From an uncultured Blautia sp. (GTDB lineage Bacteria > Bacillota > Clostridia > Lachnospirales > Lachnospiraceae): a stretch of 6,108 nt of DNA. The position numbers and the translations under genes are program-made. The notes beneath the pieces are model-generated. The model was not told the DNA's origin, searched no databases, and saw nothing but the letters and a program-made list of their open reading frames with translations. Below are positions 1-6,098 of this stretch, piece by piece (the stretch's first letter is position 1; every line of letters starts with the position of its first letter). The DNA is taken from positions 1 through 6,108 of the forward strand of contig NZ_CAKRNY010000092.1 in NCBI RefSeq assembly GCF_934371575.1, given 5' to 3'.

Positions 1-165
1 AATCCGAAGGCATTCTTTGCTGTAAGCTTTCTCTCTTTAGTTGTGAATGCGGCAGCAGTTATTTACCAGTTCAGCGTAATCCGCAAGAATAAGTTGAATC
101 CGTTTAAGGATGAGATTTATACAGATAAGGCATTTTATAAGAAAATAAATGCGGAGAATAAATAA
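1..165 (+). CDS. C-terminal end of an unidentified membrane protein (5' truncated by window edge)
   Basis: Frame 1 is open from the window edge to a TAA at 163-165 and gives 54 residues. It begins with a hydrophobic stretch of about 24 residues (AFFAVSFLSLVVNAAAVIYQ and a few more), which reads as a final transmembrane helix. A basic, hydrophilic tail follows (RKNKLNPFKDE..., ending INAENK), which by the positive-inside rule would lie in the cytoplasm. A strong terminator lies 52 bp after the stop, as expected for the last gene of a transcription unit. I do not recognise the family; a multi-pass transporter or another integral membrane protein would fit. Its unit is separated from the kinase genes by that terminator, so no functional link is implied. 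Confidence 0.7.
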   Translation, partial: NPKAFFAVSFLSLVVNAAAVIYQFSVIRKNKLNPFKDEIYTDKAFYKKINAENK

Positions 166-217
166 AATCCGTGATTGAAATAGCCAGAGTACAGAGGCAT
201 TTTTAATTTCAAATTTC

Positions 218-269
218 GAAGGTGGTGAATCACTGAAATAATGATTCATCGCCTTCTTTTTTTATTTTT
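218..269 (+). terminator. Strong rho-independent terminator of the upstream gene
   Basis: The arms 218-232 (GAAGGTGGTGAATCA) and 242-256 (TGATTCATCGCCTTC) pair over all 15 positions, two of them G-U wobbles. The loop is 9 nt (233-241). Seven T's follow at 257-263, then A and five more T's. Stem, loop and T-tract all fit an intrinsic terminator on the + strand. It isolates the kinase genes from upstream transcription. Confidence 0.93.
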
Positions 270-288
270 ATTCCGCATAAGAAGAAAA

Positions 289-294
289 TATGAT
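289..294 (+). promoter_or_regulatory. Candidate -10 element for the kinase operon (weak)
   Basis: TATGAT at 289-294 matches the TATAAT consensus at 5 of 6 positions and lies between the upstream terminator and the first kinase gene. No convincing TTGACA-like -35 sits 16-18 bp upstream, because that stretch is the terminator's T-rich tail. A promoter is expected somewhere in 264-355 since the terminator closes the previous unit, but this element is only the best visual match. Confidence 0.25.
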
Positions 295-358
295 AAACTA
301 AATTTATCTAGATACATTCATGAAAAATGAGGATTTGGTTTGATAGAAACAGGAAAAC

Positions 359-365
359 AAGGGGG
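359..365 (+). promoter_or_regulatory. Shine-Dalgarno sequence that favours the ATG at 376
   Basis: AAGGGGG ends 10 nt before the ATG at 376-378 and is the stronger of two possible initiation signals. An in-frame TTG at 340 is preceded by AGGA at 330-333 with a 6-nt spacer. It would add 12 residues (MIETGKQGGEKY) with no domain content. ATG is the usual start and the G-run is richer, so 376 is preferred, but TTG cannot be excluded. Confidence 0.6.
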
Positions 366-375
366 CGAGAAGTAT

Positions 376-2046
376 ATGGAAATTGATAATAACAGCAAGT
401 TTGCTCAGTCGATATTGAAGACACTTTGCCGGAATTATTTCACGGGAATGGTAGTAGACGTGGAGAAAAATCAGTATGAGGCGCTTCATTTTTCTCCTTG
501 GATGGAAAAATATTCAAAGAAGGGAAGCTTCTCGGAATTTGTTGACGAATATGTGAGAGATTATGTTACAGGAGATTCCAGGAAGGAACTTCAGAATGCT
601 CTTTCAATCAGTATGCTTCGCAAGTATCTTGAAAGTATGCGAGGGGATAATACAGAGTGTAGTTATTATATGGAATATGAATCCTTACGTTACGGAGAAC
701 CGCACTGGTGCAAGTGTAAGATGACCCCGATGTTGGATGAAGAAAACGAAAAAGCACAGTATGTGCTAGTGCTTTTTCGGGATATTACGGAACAGAAAAA
801 CGCAGAATTAAAATATGAGGAGAATCTGAAGTCTGCAAAAGAGCAAGCAGAAGCGGCACAAAAGAGAGCTGAGAAAGCGCAGAAACGGGCCGAGAAAGCG
901 AGGGAAGAGGCTGATCGTGCGAATGAAGCCAAGACAAATTTCCTTCGAAGAATGAGCCATGACATTCGGACTCCGATCAATGGAATTCGGGGACTAGTTC
1001 AGATGTCCTATTATTACGGAAATGATCTGGAGAAGCTGCAAGATTGTAGGCGGAAGGTACTTGGTGCAACGGATCATTTACTTTCTCTTGTAAATGATGT
1101 GCTGGATATGGGTAAGCTTGAAGCAGGACAATTTACTTTAAAGCATGATCCGTTTATGTTAAGTAAGGTTCTTACAGAAGTAAATATGGTGTCAGAAACA
1201 CAGGCGGAAAGTTGCAATGTTCAGTTCATTTCTAAAGATATAGGTGAAATTGAGCATGACCATGTGATAGGAAGTCCTGTTTATCTGAAACGAATTTTCT
1301 TAAATTTCACAAGTAATGCGATTAAATATAATCGAGCAGGTGGTCAGGTCTATGTTCATGGACATGAGGTCTCTTTTGACGGAAAGACTGCTTTATATGA
1401 GTTCGTCTGTGAGGATACTGGAATTGGAATGAGTGAAGAGTTTCAGAATCGTGCGTTCGATCCGTTTACACAGGAAGAAAGAGATAATGCAAGAACGACA
1501 TATGCCGGAACAGGTCTGGGACTGTCAATTACAAAACAGTTAATTGATCTGATGGGTGGCACAATAGAATTAGAATCTACAGTAGGCGTCGGTACAAAGA
1601 TTACATTTCGTATTCCACTGGAAGTTGATTTTGCAGAACGTGAAGAGGAAAAAGAGGTTGATTATAGCAAGATTATGTTTGATGGAGTCAGAGTATTGCT
1701 TGCAGAAGATAATGATCTGAATGCGGAAATTGCGTCCTTTATGTTGGAACATCATGGTATGAAGGTGACATGGGTTAAGAATGGCAAGTTTGCAGTGGAC
1801 GAAATGAAGCATCGGGCAGAAGAGTATGATCTTATATTCATGGATATCATGATGCCGATCATGGATGGATTAAAAGCAACAAAGAAAATCAGAAAGATGG
1901 GATACACAATCCCGATTATTGCGATGACAGCAAATGCATTTACAGATGATATGCAGAAGAGTCTGGAAGCAGGTATGAATGCGCATCTGACGAAACCATT
2001 GAAAGAGAGTTCGATTGTCAAGACGATTGTGAAGTATGTGAAATAA
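376..2046 (+). CDS. Cytoplasmic PAS-like hybrid sensor histidine kinase with C-terminal receiver
   Basis: This is a 556-residue protein with neither signal peptide nor membrane helix, so it should act in the cytoplasm. In order: a PAS-like module (about 10-139, ending FRDITEQ); an Ala/Lys/Glu/Arg-rich coiled coil (about 140-190); HisKA with the H-box MSHDIRTP and phospho-acceptor His195; an HATPase domain with N-box N310/N314, G1 D347-T-G-I-G, F-box F361-D-P-F and G2 G378-T-G-L-G-L; and a receiver (437-553) with acidic pair E444/D445, phospho-acceptor D490 in FMDIMMP, T518 and K540. All key residues are present, and the H+1 Asp and H+4 Thr also permit phosphatase activity. By family knowledge it should autophosphorylate His195 from ATP and pass the phosphate to D490. 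No HPt or DNA-binding domain is present, so a separate partner is required. It lies 111 bp upstream of a paralogous membrane kinase, probably in one operon. The signal sensed is unknown. Confidence 0.93.
   Translation: MEIDNNSKFAQSILKTLCRNYFTGMVVDVEKNQYEALHFSPWMEKYSKKGSFSEFVDEYVRDYVTGDSRKELQNALSISMLRKYLESMRGDNTECSYYMEYESLRYGEPHWCKCKMTPMLDEENEKAQYVLVLFRDITEQKNAELKYEENLKSAKEQAEAAQKRAEKAQKRAEKAREEADRANEAKTNFLRRMSHDIRTPINGIRGLVQMSYYYGNDLEKLQDCRRKVLGATDHLLSLVNDVLDMGKLEAGQFTLKHDPFMLSKVLTEVNMVSETQAESCNVQFISKDIGEIEHDHVIGSPVYLKRIFLNFTSNAIKYNRAGGQVYVHGHEVSFDGKTALYEFVCEDTGIGMSEEFQNRAFDPFTQEERDNARTTYAGTGLGLSITKQLIDLMGGTIELESTVGVGTKITFRIPLEVDFAEREEEKEVDYSKIMFDGVRVLLAEDNDLNAEIASFMLEHHGMKVTWVKNGKFAVDEMKHRAEEYDLIFMDIMMPIMDGLKATKKIRKMGYTIPIIAMTANAFTDDMQKSLEAGMNAHLTKPLKESSIVKTIVKYVK
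856..897 (+). repeat. Tandem heptad duplication in the coiled coil of the first kinase
   Basis: Two adjacent 21-bp units (856-876 and 877-897) both encode AQKRAEK, residues 161-174. They differ only at synonymous positions, six bases in five of the seven codons. A third, degenerate unit (AREEADR) follows. One heptad per unit fits the signalling helix joining the PAS-like module to HisKA. Confidence 0.75.
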
Positions 2047-2095
2047 TCTGTAGAAGACGAGAAAATAGAACAGGAAAGATAAGCTGAGAAATCGG

Positions 2096-2123
2096 ATGAC
2101 AGGAAGATGATGAAAAAAATAAA
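2096..2123 (+). promoter_or_regulatory. Possible weak internal promoter before the second kinase
   Basis: ATGACA at 2096-2101 matches TTGACA at 5 of 6 positions. After a 16-bp spacer, AATAAA at 2118-2123 matches TATAAT at 4 of 6. The gap 2047-2157 holds no terminator-like hairpin, so read-through from the first kinase gene is the simpler explanation for expression of the second. This element could add independent expression, but such matches are common in A-rich DNA. Confidence 0.18.
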
Positions 2124-2143
2124 CTCAACAAAAATAAAGGCGC

Positions 2144-2153
2144 AGAGGAGGTG
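2144..2153 (+). promoter_or_regulatory. Strong Shine-Dalgarno sequence that sets the start of the second kinase at 2158
   Basis: AGAGGAGGTG lies with its GGAGG core (2147-2151) 6 nt before the ATG at 2158. Upstream in-frame ATGs at 2107 and 2110 have only a weak AGGAAG next to them and would add 17 basic and polar residues ahead of an already well-formed signal peptide. The sequence GGAGGTGTTT recurs exactly in front of the downstream gene (6085-6094), which supports it as a real ribosome binding site. Confidence 0.85.
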
Positions 2154-2157
2154 TTTT

Positions 2158-2241
2158 ATGTTAGATAATATAAAGAAATATATTGCAGTATTTATGACAC
2201 TCCTTTGTGTTATTACCATGTGTCCACAAATCGTGTATGCA
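2158..2241 (+). other. Signal peptide of the large kinase
   Basis: Residues 1-28 have a short basic n-region (K6, K7), a hydrophobic core (about Y8-M21) and an Ala-X-Ala-like end, VYA before ADE. The most likely cut is after A28. If uncut, it would be a second membrane anchor; either way the flytrap domains face outward. Confidence 0.75.
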
Positions 2242-5200
2242 GCTGATGAAGTGCCAGAGCGAGAGACAGTGCGCGTAGGCTTCTTTGAGATGAATGGATA
2301 CCATATGCAGGATGAAGACGGGAATCGAAGTGGATATGGTTATGATACACTTCGTTTGATGGCTCGTTATTGGAATGTAGATTATGAGTATATCGGTTAC
2401 GACAAGAGTTGGAGCGAGATGCAGAAGATGCTTGAAGATGGTGAAGTTGATCTGGTTACTTCTGCACGTAAGACTCCGGAACGAGAGGAGATATTTGACT
2501 ATTCCAGGCCAATCGGAAGCAATGAATGTATGATGACGATACGAAAGAATAATCATGCAATTATTGCACAAGATTATAGCACGTATAATGGCATACGCGT
2601 TGGGATGTTAAATGGTAATGCTATAAACAAAGATTTTGAAGTATTTTCAAAGGAGAAGGGATTTACATATACTCCGGTATATTTTGACAAGGTTTCTGAT
2701 ATGGAATCAGCGCTGCAGTCTGATAGTGTGGATGCGCTTGTTTCAAGCTCTTTAAGAGTAGCAAAGAAGGAGACTGCGATTGAGAAGTTTAGTAATAGTT
2801 CGATTTATATTATTGTTAAAAAAGGAAACAAGGAACTTCTTAATAAGATTAATTATGCGATTGATCAGGTGAGTGATGCAGAGGGTGACTGGGAGAACGA
2901 CTTGTACAACCGTTATTATTCTTCCGCAAGTGAGAGAAATCTGGAATTTACATATGCGGAGCGTGAGATCATTGCACAATACAGTTCGGCGGATGATCCT
3001 CTGCTGGTTTTGTGCGACCCGACAAGAAAGCCGTACTCATATATTGAAGATGGTGAGATGAAGGGAATCCTTCCGGATTATTTCCGCAAGCTTGCTGATT
3101 ACTGTGGAATTTCTTATCAGTTCATTCTTTGTGATTCCAGAGAAGAGTATGTATCCTATGGGACGAATGGTAAACAGGCGGATCTTGCAATTGATGCGCG
3201 ATTTCCAGATGATAACCTGCCAGAGTCAAAGGATTATGGAGTTACAGCACCGTATATTACAATAAAGTCAGCGAAGGTATATCGTAAAGACTTTAACGGT
3301 GAGATTAAAACAGTGGCAACGGTTGAACAGGGGGAAGCGGATTCAATCGAAGATATTTATGCTCCGGATGCGAAAAAAATAATCTATCCATCCAGAGAGG
3401 AAGCTATGGAAGCAGTAAAGGCCGGAAATGCAGATGTAGCGTTTGTGTACTATTACATGGCACAGGAATTTGTGAATAATGATTCCAGCGGGAGTGTGAG
3501 ATATAGTCTTGTGGATCAGCCGTCTTTCCAATATCGTATTGCTTTATCACCAAAGATCAATCATGCACTTGCAGGAGTTCTTACAAAAGGAATCTATGCA
3601 TTGCCGGATAGAACGATTGCAGATATAGCGTCCGGTTATACAGCTTATAAAGCTTCTGATATGACCTTGAAAATGTTAGTGCAGTTGCATCCACGAGCGT
3701 TGTTGATCCTTACCGGAGTTATGCTCCTTTTGGTTATTATAGTCGGTGTGCAGTGGCTGAAATTACGAGGTAAAAACAACGAACTGAAAGTCAGCTTTGA
3801 TAAAATAAAAAGGGATAAATATGTTTTAGATAAACTATGTACAGATTATACAGCGGTATACTATGTAGAGCTTAATTCAAGAGAATTTGAGACGCTGAAG
3901 ATAGTGAGAAGTTCTAATGCAGATGAGGTAATGAGAAAGGCAGAAAAAAATATTAAAGACTTCGATGATTACACTCAATATTACGCTCAATATTATCTCA
4001 CAGAAGAAGATAAAACAGAATTCTTGAAATGGATTTCCTGTGCTAACTTGAAGGCAGAGCTTCATCATAACGATAGAGTAGCTTATAATTACAAAAGTAT
4101 TCCGGGTACATACGGAAAACAGTTTTTCTCGGTGCAGGTGATCAATATATATGAGGACGCACAAAAGATGTATGTTCTTATGGGATTCCGATATGTTGAT
4201 GAGATTATCGAGAAAGAGAAAGCAATCCAAAAGAGACTGCAGGATGCATTGGATGAATTGCAGTTGAATAATGAGATTATATCTGCGATCAGTAAAAATT
4301 ATTGTTATATTGCTCGTATTGATCTTCAGAAGGATCTCTTTGAGGAGATTTCCAGTGATGAAGAAATGCACCGGCTGACAGGAAATTCAGGCTGTGCATC
4401 AGAAAAGTTACGACAAGATTGTGAGATGCAGGTAGCACCGGAGTATCGCGCCTATCTTTATCCGTTTTTGGATACTTCAACTTTGAAAGAGAGATTGCAG
4501 AATGAGGAATATGTTTCTACAGAATATAGGATGTGTGATGGTTCATGGCATAGACTTCGTTTTATTGTAAAGAAACGCGATGAAGCAGGAAATGTAACTC
4601 ATGTATTGTGTACTGTTCGTGAAATCAGTGATTCGAAGAGGCGAGAAGAAGATCTGCTCTTTGCAGCAGATGCCGCAAAGAGGGAATCCGAGATGAAAAC
4701 ACGATTCCTGGCAACGATGAGTCACGATATTCGTACTCCTCTTAACGGTATCATCGGTCTGGTAAACTTAGCAGAACAACATGCGGAGGATACGATGATG
4801 CTGAAAGAAGTCAGAGATAAAATGATGAAGTCTTTGAAGTATCTGGTATCTCTGGTAAATGATGTGCTGGATATGAACAAGATTCAGAGTGGAGATTTCA
4901 AAAGCGAGGAAATCATTTTTGACAGTGCAGACATGATGCGGAAAATCCTTCGAATCTATGATCAGAAAGCAGTAGAAAAAGGAATTCGACTGGAAGTTAA
5001 TTGGGAAAAATGCAGTGTTAAATATCCAATTCTGCTTGGAAATCCAGTATATTTCGGAAGAATTTTGGCAAGCATAATGGATAATGCGATTAAATTCAGT
5101 TCTGTGGACAGTACGATTACAATATGGGGAAGAGAAGATATCCTGGAAAATGATCAGGCAGTTCTTACAATCTGGTGCAAAGATCAGGGTATTGGTATGA

Positions 5201-5856
5201 GTGAAGAATTCATAGAACATGCTTTTGATATGTTTGCACAGGAAAAAGAGTCAAGTAGATCTCAATATGAAGGAACAGGCCTTGGACTTACAATTGCAAA
5301 AGCACTTGCAGATAAAATGGGAGGAACGATTGAATTCCAAAGTAAACAGGGAGTTGGTACTACAGCGATTATTAAAATTCCATTTAAACTGGGTCCGCAG
5401 GATATAAGCAGTAAAACAACAAATTATGATAATGTTTCTGTTGAAGGTATGCAAGTTCTGGTTGTAGATGACAATGAGCTGAATGTAGAAATTGCAAAAT
5501 ACATGCTGGAGAACAGTGGCATGGAAGTAACATGTGCAGCAGATGGTCAAGAGGCTGTTGAATTATTTGAAAAGTCAGAGCCTGGATATTACGGAGCTAT
5601 TTTTATGGATGTTATGATGCCGAGAATGGATGGATTGGAAGCAACGAAGACAATCAGAAATATGAAGAGAAGTGACGCATGGAATGTTCCAATCATTGCA
5701 ATATCAGCGAATGCATTTATTGAAGACATACTTAACAGTAAGCAAGCAGGAATGAATGCACATTTGGCGAAACCGTTGGATGTAAATAAGTTACTTGAAG
5801 CATTGAAGAAATGTTTGGCCGAGAATAGCGAGTTGAAACTGCGAGAGGATCTGTGA
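2158..5856 (+). CDS. Membrane hybrid sensor histidine kinase with two periplasmic substrate-binding (Venus-flytrap) domains
   Basis: This is a 1232-residue protein of BvgS/EvgS-like plan. A signal peptide (1-28, likely cut after VYA) leads into two tandem SBP_bac_3-type domains outside the membrane (about 36-260 and 262-497) and one transmembrane helix (about 514-536). Inside are two PAS-like modules (about 553-680 and 706-826) joined by a charged helical linker, HisKA (MSHDIRTP, His856) and an HATPase domain (N976, G1 D1009-Q-G-I-G, G2 G1039-T-G-L-G-L). The C-terminal receiver (about 1097-1217) has D1104/D1105, phospho-acceptor D1151, S1183 and K1205. The first flytrap keeps the TPER arginine (R109) that binds ligand carboxylate in amino-acid-binding proteins; the second lacks it. 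The first Asn of the N-box is Ser972. Unlike BvgS there is no HPt, so an outside phosphotransfer partner is needed. A periplasmic small solute, perhaps amino-acid-like, is the likely signal; its identity is unknown. The catalytic half is paralogous to the kinase just upstream. Confidence 0.94.
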   Translation: MLDNIKKYIAVFMTLLCVITMCPQIVYAADEVPERETVRVGFFEMNGYHMQDEDGNRSGYGYDTLRLMARYWNVDYEYIGYDKSWSEMQKMLEDGEVDLVTSARKTPEREEIFDYSRPIGSNECMMTIRKNNHAIIAQDYSTYNGIRVGMLNGNAINKDFEVFSKEKGFTYTPVYFDKVSDMESALQSDSVDALVSSSLRVAKKETAIEKFSNSSIYIIVKKGNKELLNKINYAIDQVSDAEGDWENDLYNRYYSSASERNLEFTYAEREIIAQYSSADDPLLVLCDPTRKPYSYIEDGEMKGILPDYFRKLADYCGISYQFILCDSREEYVSYGTNGKQADLAIDARFPDDNLPESKDYGVTAPYITIKSAKVYRKDFNGEIKTVATVEQGEADSIEDIYAPDAKKIIYPSREEAMEAVKAGNADVAFVYYYMAQEFVNNDSSGSVRYSLVDQPSFQYRIALSPKINHALAGVLTKGIYALPDRTIADIASGYTAYKASDMTLKMLVQLHPRALLILTGVMLLLVIIVGVQWLKLRGKNNELKVSFDKIKRDKYVLDKLCTDYTAVYYVELNSREFETLKIVRSSNADEVMRKAEKNIKDFDDYTQYYAQYYLTEEDKTEFLKWISCANLKAELHHNDRVAYNYKSIPGTYGKQFFSVQVINIYEDAQKMYVLMGFRYVDEIIEKEKAIQKRLQDALDELQLNNEIISAISKNYCYIARIDLQKDLFEEISSDEEMHRLTGNSGCASEKLRQDCEMQVAPEYRAYLYPFLDTSTLKERLQNEEYVSTEYRMCDGSWHRLRFIVKKRDEAGNVTHVLCTVREISDSKRREEDLLFAADAAKRESEMKTRFLATMSHDIRTPLNGIIGLVNLAEQHAEDTMMLKEVRDKMMKSLKYLVSLVNDVLDMNKIQSGDFKSEEIIFDSADMMRKILRIYDQKAVEKGIRLEVNWEKCSVKYPILLGNPVYFGRILASIMDNAIKFSSVDSTITIWGREDILENDQAVLTIWCKDQGIGMSEEFIEHAFDMFAQEKESSRSQYEGTGLGLTIAKALADKMGGTIEFQSKQGVGTTAIIKIPFKLGPQDISSKTTNYDNVSVEGMQVLVVDDNELNVEIAKYMLENSGMEVTCAADGQEAVELFEKSEPGYYGAIFMDVMMPRMDGLEATKTIRNMKRSDAWNVPIIAISANAFIEDILNSKQAGMNAHLAKPLDVNKLLEALKKCLAENSELKLREDL

Positions 5857-5903
5857 CCTGAAAGATCTATGTAATATGTCAATGTAATACTGAAAAAAGA
5901 AAC

Positions 5904-5936
5904 AGAGTCAGTCGTTTTGTGGCTGGCTCTTCTTTA
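5904..5936 (+). terminator. Intrinsic terminator after the kinase pair, possibly bidirectional
   Basis: The arms 5904-5913 (AGAGTCAGTC) and 5921-5930 (GGCTGGCTCT) pair over 10 positions with two G-U wobbles around a 7-nt loop. On the + strand the tail is only TCTTTAT, a moderate T-tract. The A-rich run at 5893-5902 before the stem gives a good T-tract on the - strand, so the hairpin could also stop transcription arriving from the right. It begins 48 nt after the stop of the large kinase. Confidence 0.75.
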
Positions 5937-5989
5937 TGTGAGAAGCATATCTTATGTGGAAATGTCTTAAAAAATCAAGAAAAACATTT

Positions 5990-6004
5990 AATATATGATA
6001 TATT
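5990..6004. repeat. Perfect AT-rich palindrome upstream of the third gene
   Basis: AATATAT and ATATATT (7 bp each) flank a single central G at 5997. It is centred about 65 bp before the TATAAT of the next gene, where an operator could lie. Its pure A/T composition makes chance occurrence quite possible, and no protein can be assigned. Confidence 0.35.
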
Positions 6005-6009
6005 TGCAG

Positions 6010-6040
6010 ATTTTGGCTACTTTTCATCTGAATTTGGCAA
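6010..6040 (+). repeat. Pair of direct repeats with 21-bp spacing upstream of the TATAAT
   Basis: ATTTTGGCTA (6010-6019) and AATTTGGCAA (6031-6040) agree at 8 of 10 positions and start 21 bp apart, two helical turns. The second reaches the place where a -35 would be. This layout resembles activator half-sites. With only two copies and T-rich flanks, it remains tentative. Confidence 0.35.
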
Positions 6041-6061
6041 GAAATGCACCTTCTTTTCGCC

Positions 6062-6067
6062 TATAAT
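6062..6067 (+). promoter_or_regulatory. Consensus -10 element (TATAAT) of the downstream gene
   Basis: TATAAT at 6062-6067 is a perfect -10 match, 31 bp before the next start codon, giving a leader of about 25 nt. The 16-18 bp spaced -35 position (around 6038-6045) shows no TTGACA-like hexamer and there is no TG extension. TTGGCA at 6034-6039 is 22 bp away, too far for an ordinary -35. The promoter may therefore need an activator; two TTTGGC repeats 21 bp apart lie just upstream. Confidence 0.6.
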
Positions 6068-6080
6068 GCAATTGTAAACG

Positions 6081-6090
6081 AAAAGGAGGT
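6081..6090 (+). promoter_or_regulatory. Strong Shine-Dalgarno sequence of the downstream gene
   Basis: AAAAGGAGGT lies with its GGAGG core (6085-6089) 9 nt before the ATG at 6099. It marks the start of a third gene that is otherwise almost wholly outside the window. Confidence 0.8.
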
Positions 6091-6098
6091 GTTTAGAG

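Noticed and set aside
37..249. Reverse-strand open frame of about 70 codons near the left edge
   Set aside because: It begins inside the terminator hairpin and runs antisense to the truncated membrane protein; it has no promoter or ribosome binding site.
690..980. Reverse-strand open frame of about 96 codons
   Set aside because: It is the antisense of the Ala/Lys/Glu-rich coiled coil of the first kinase; it has biased Ser/Ala/Phe composition and no supporting ribosome binding site.
2107..2157. Upstream in-frame start of the large kinase at 2107
   Set aside because: The ribosome binding site there is weak, whereas AGAGGAGGTG sits at ideal distance from the ATG at 2158, directly in front of a typical signal peptide.
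1752..2219. Reverse-strand open frame of about 155 codons across the junction of the two kinases
   Set aside because: It mirrors the receiver domain and intergenic gap, has low-complexity Phe/Ile/Ser composition and no recognisable domain; a matching shadow appears opposite the second receiver.
3877..4371. Reverse-strand open frame of about 164 codons
   Set aside because: It lies entirely inside the large kinase, whose domains run continuously through this region; the translation resembles no known family.
5934..5962. Direct repeat TTATGTG (5934-5940 and 5952-5958)
   Set aside because: It is only 7 bp, the first copy overlaps the terminator tail, and the 18-bp spacing has no clear helical meaning.
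6034..6047. Sigma-54-like -24/-12 promoter (TTGGCA followed by TGCA)
   Set aside because: The GG and GC pairs are separated by 8 bases instead of the required 10, and the site is followed by a perfect sigma-A -10.
5857..6098. Possible small RNA or riboswitch between the large kinase and the next gene
   Set aside because: Apart from the terminator hairpin, the AT palindrome and the promoter elements, no further paired structure or known riboswitch motif is visible, and the leader after the TATAAT is only about 25 nt.
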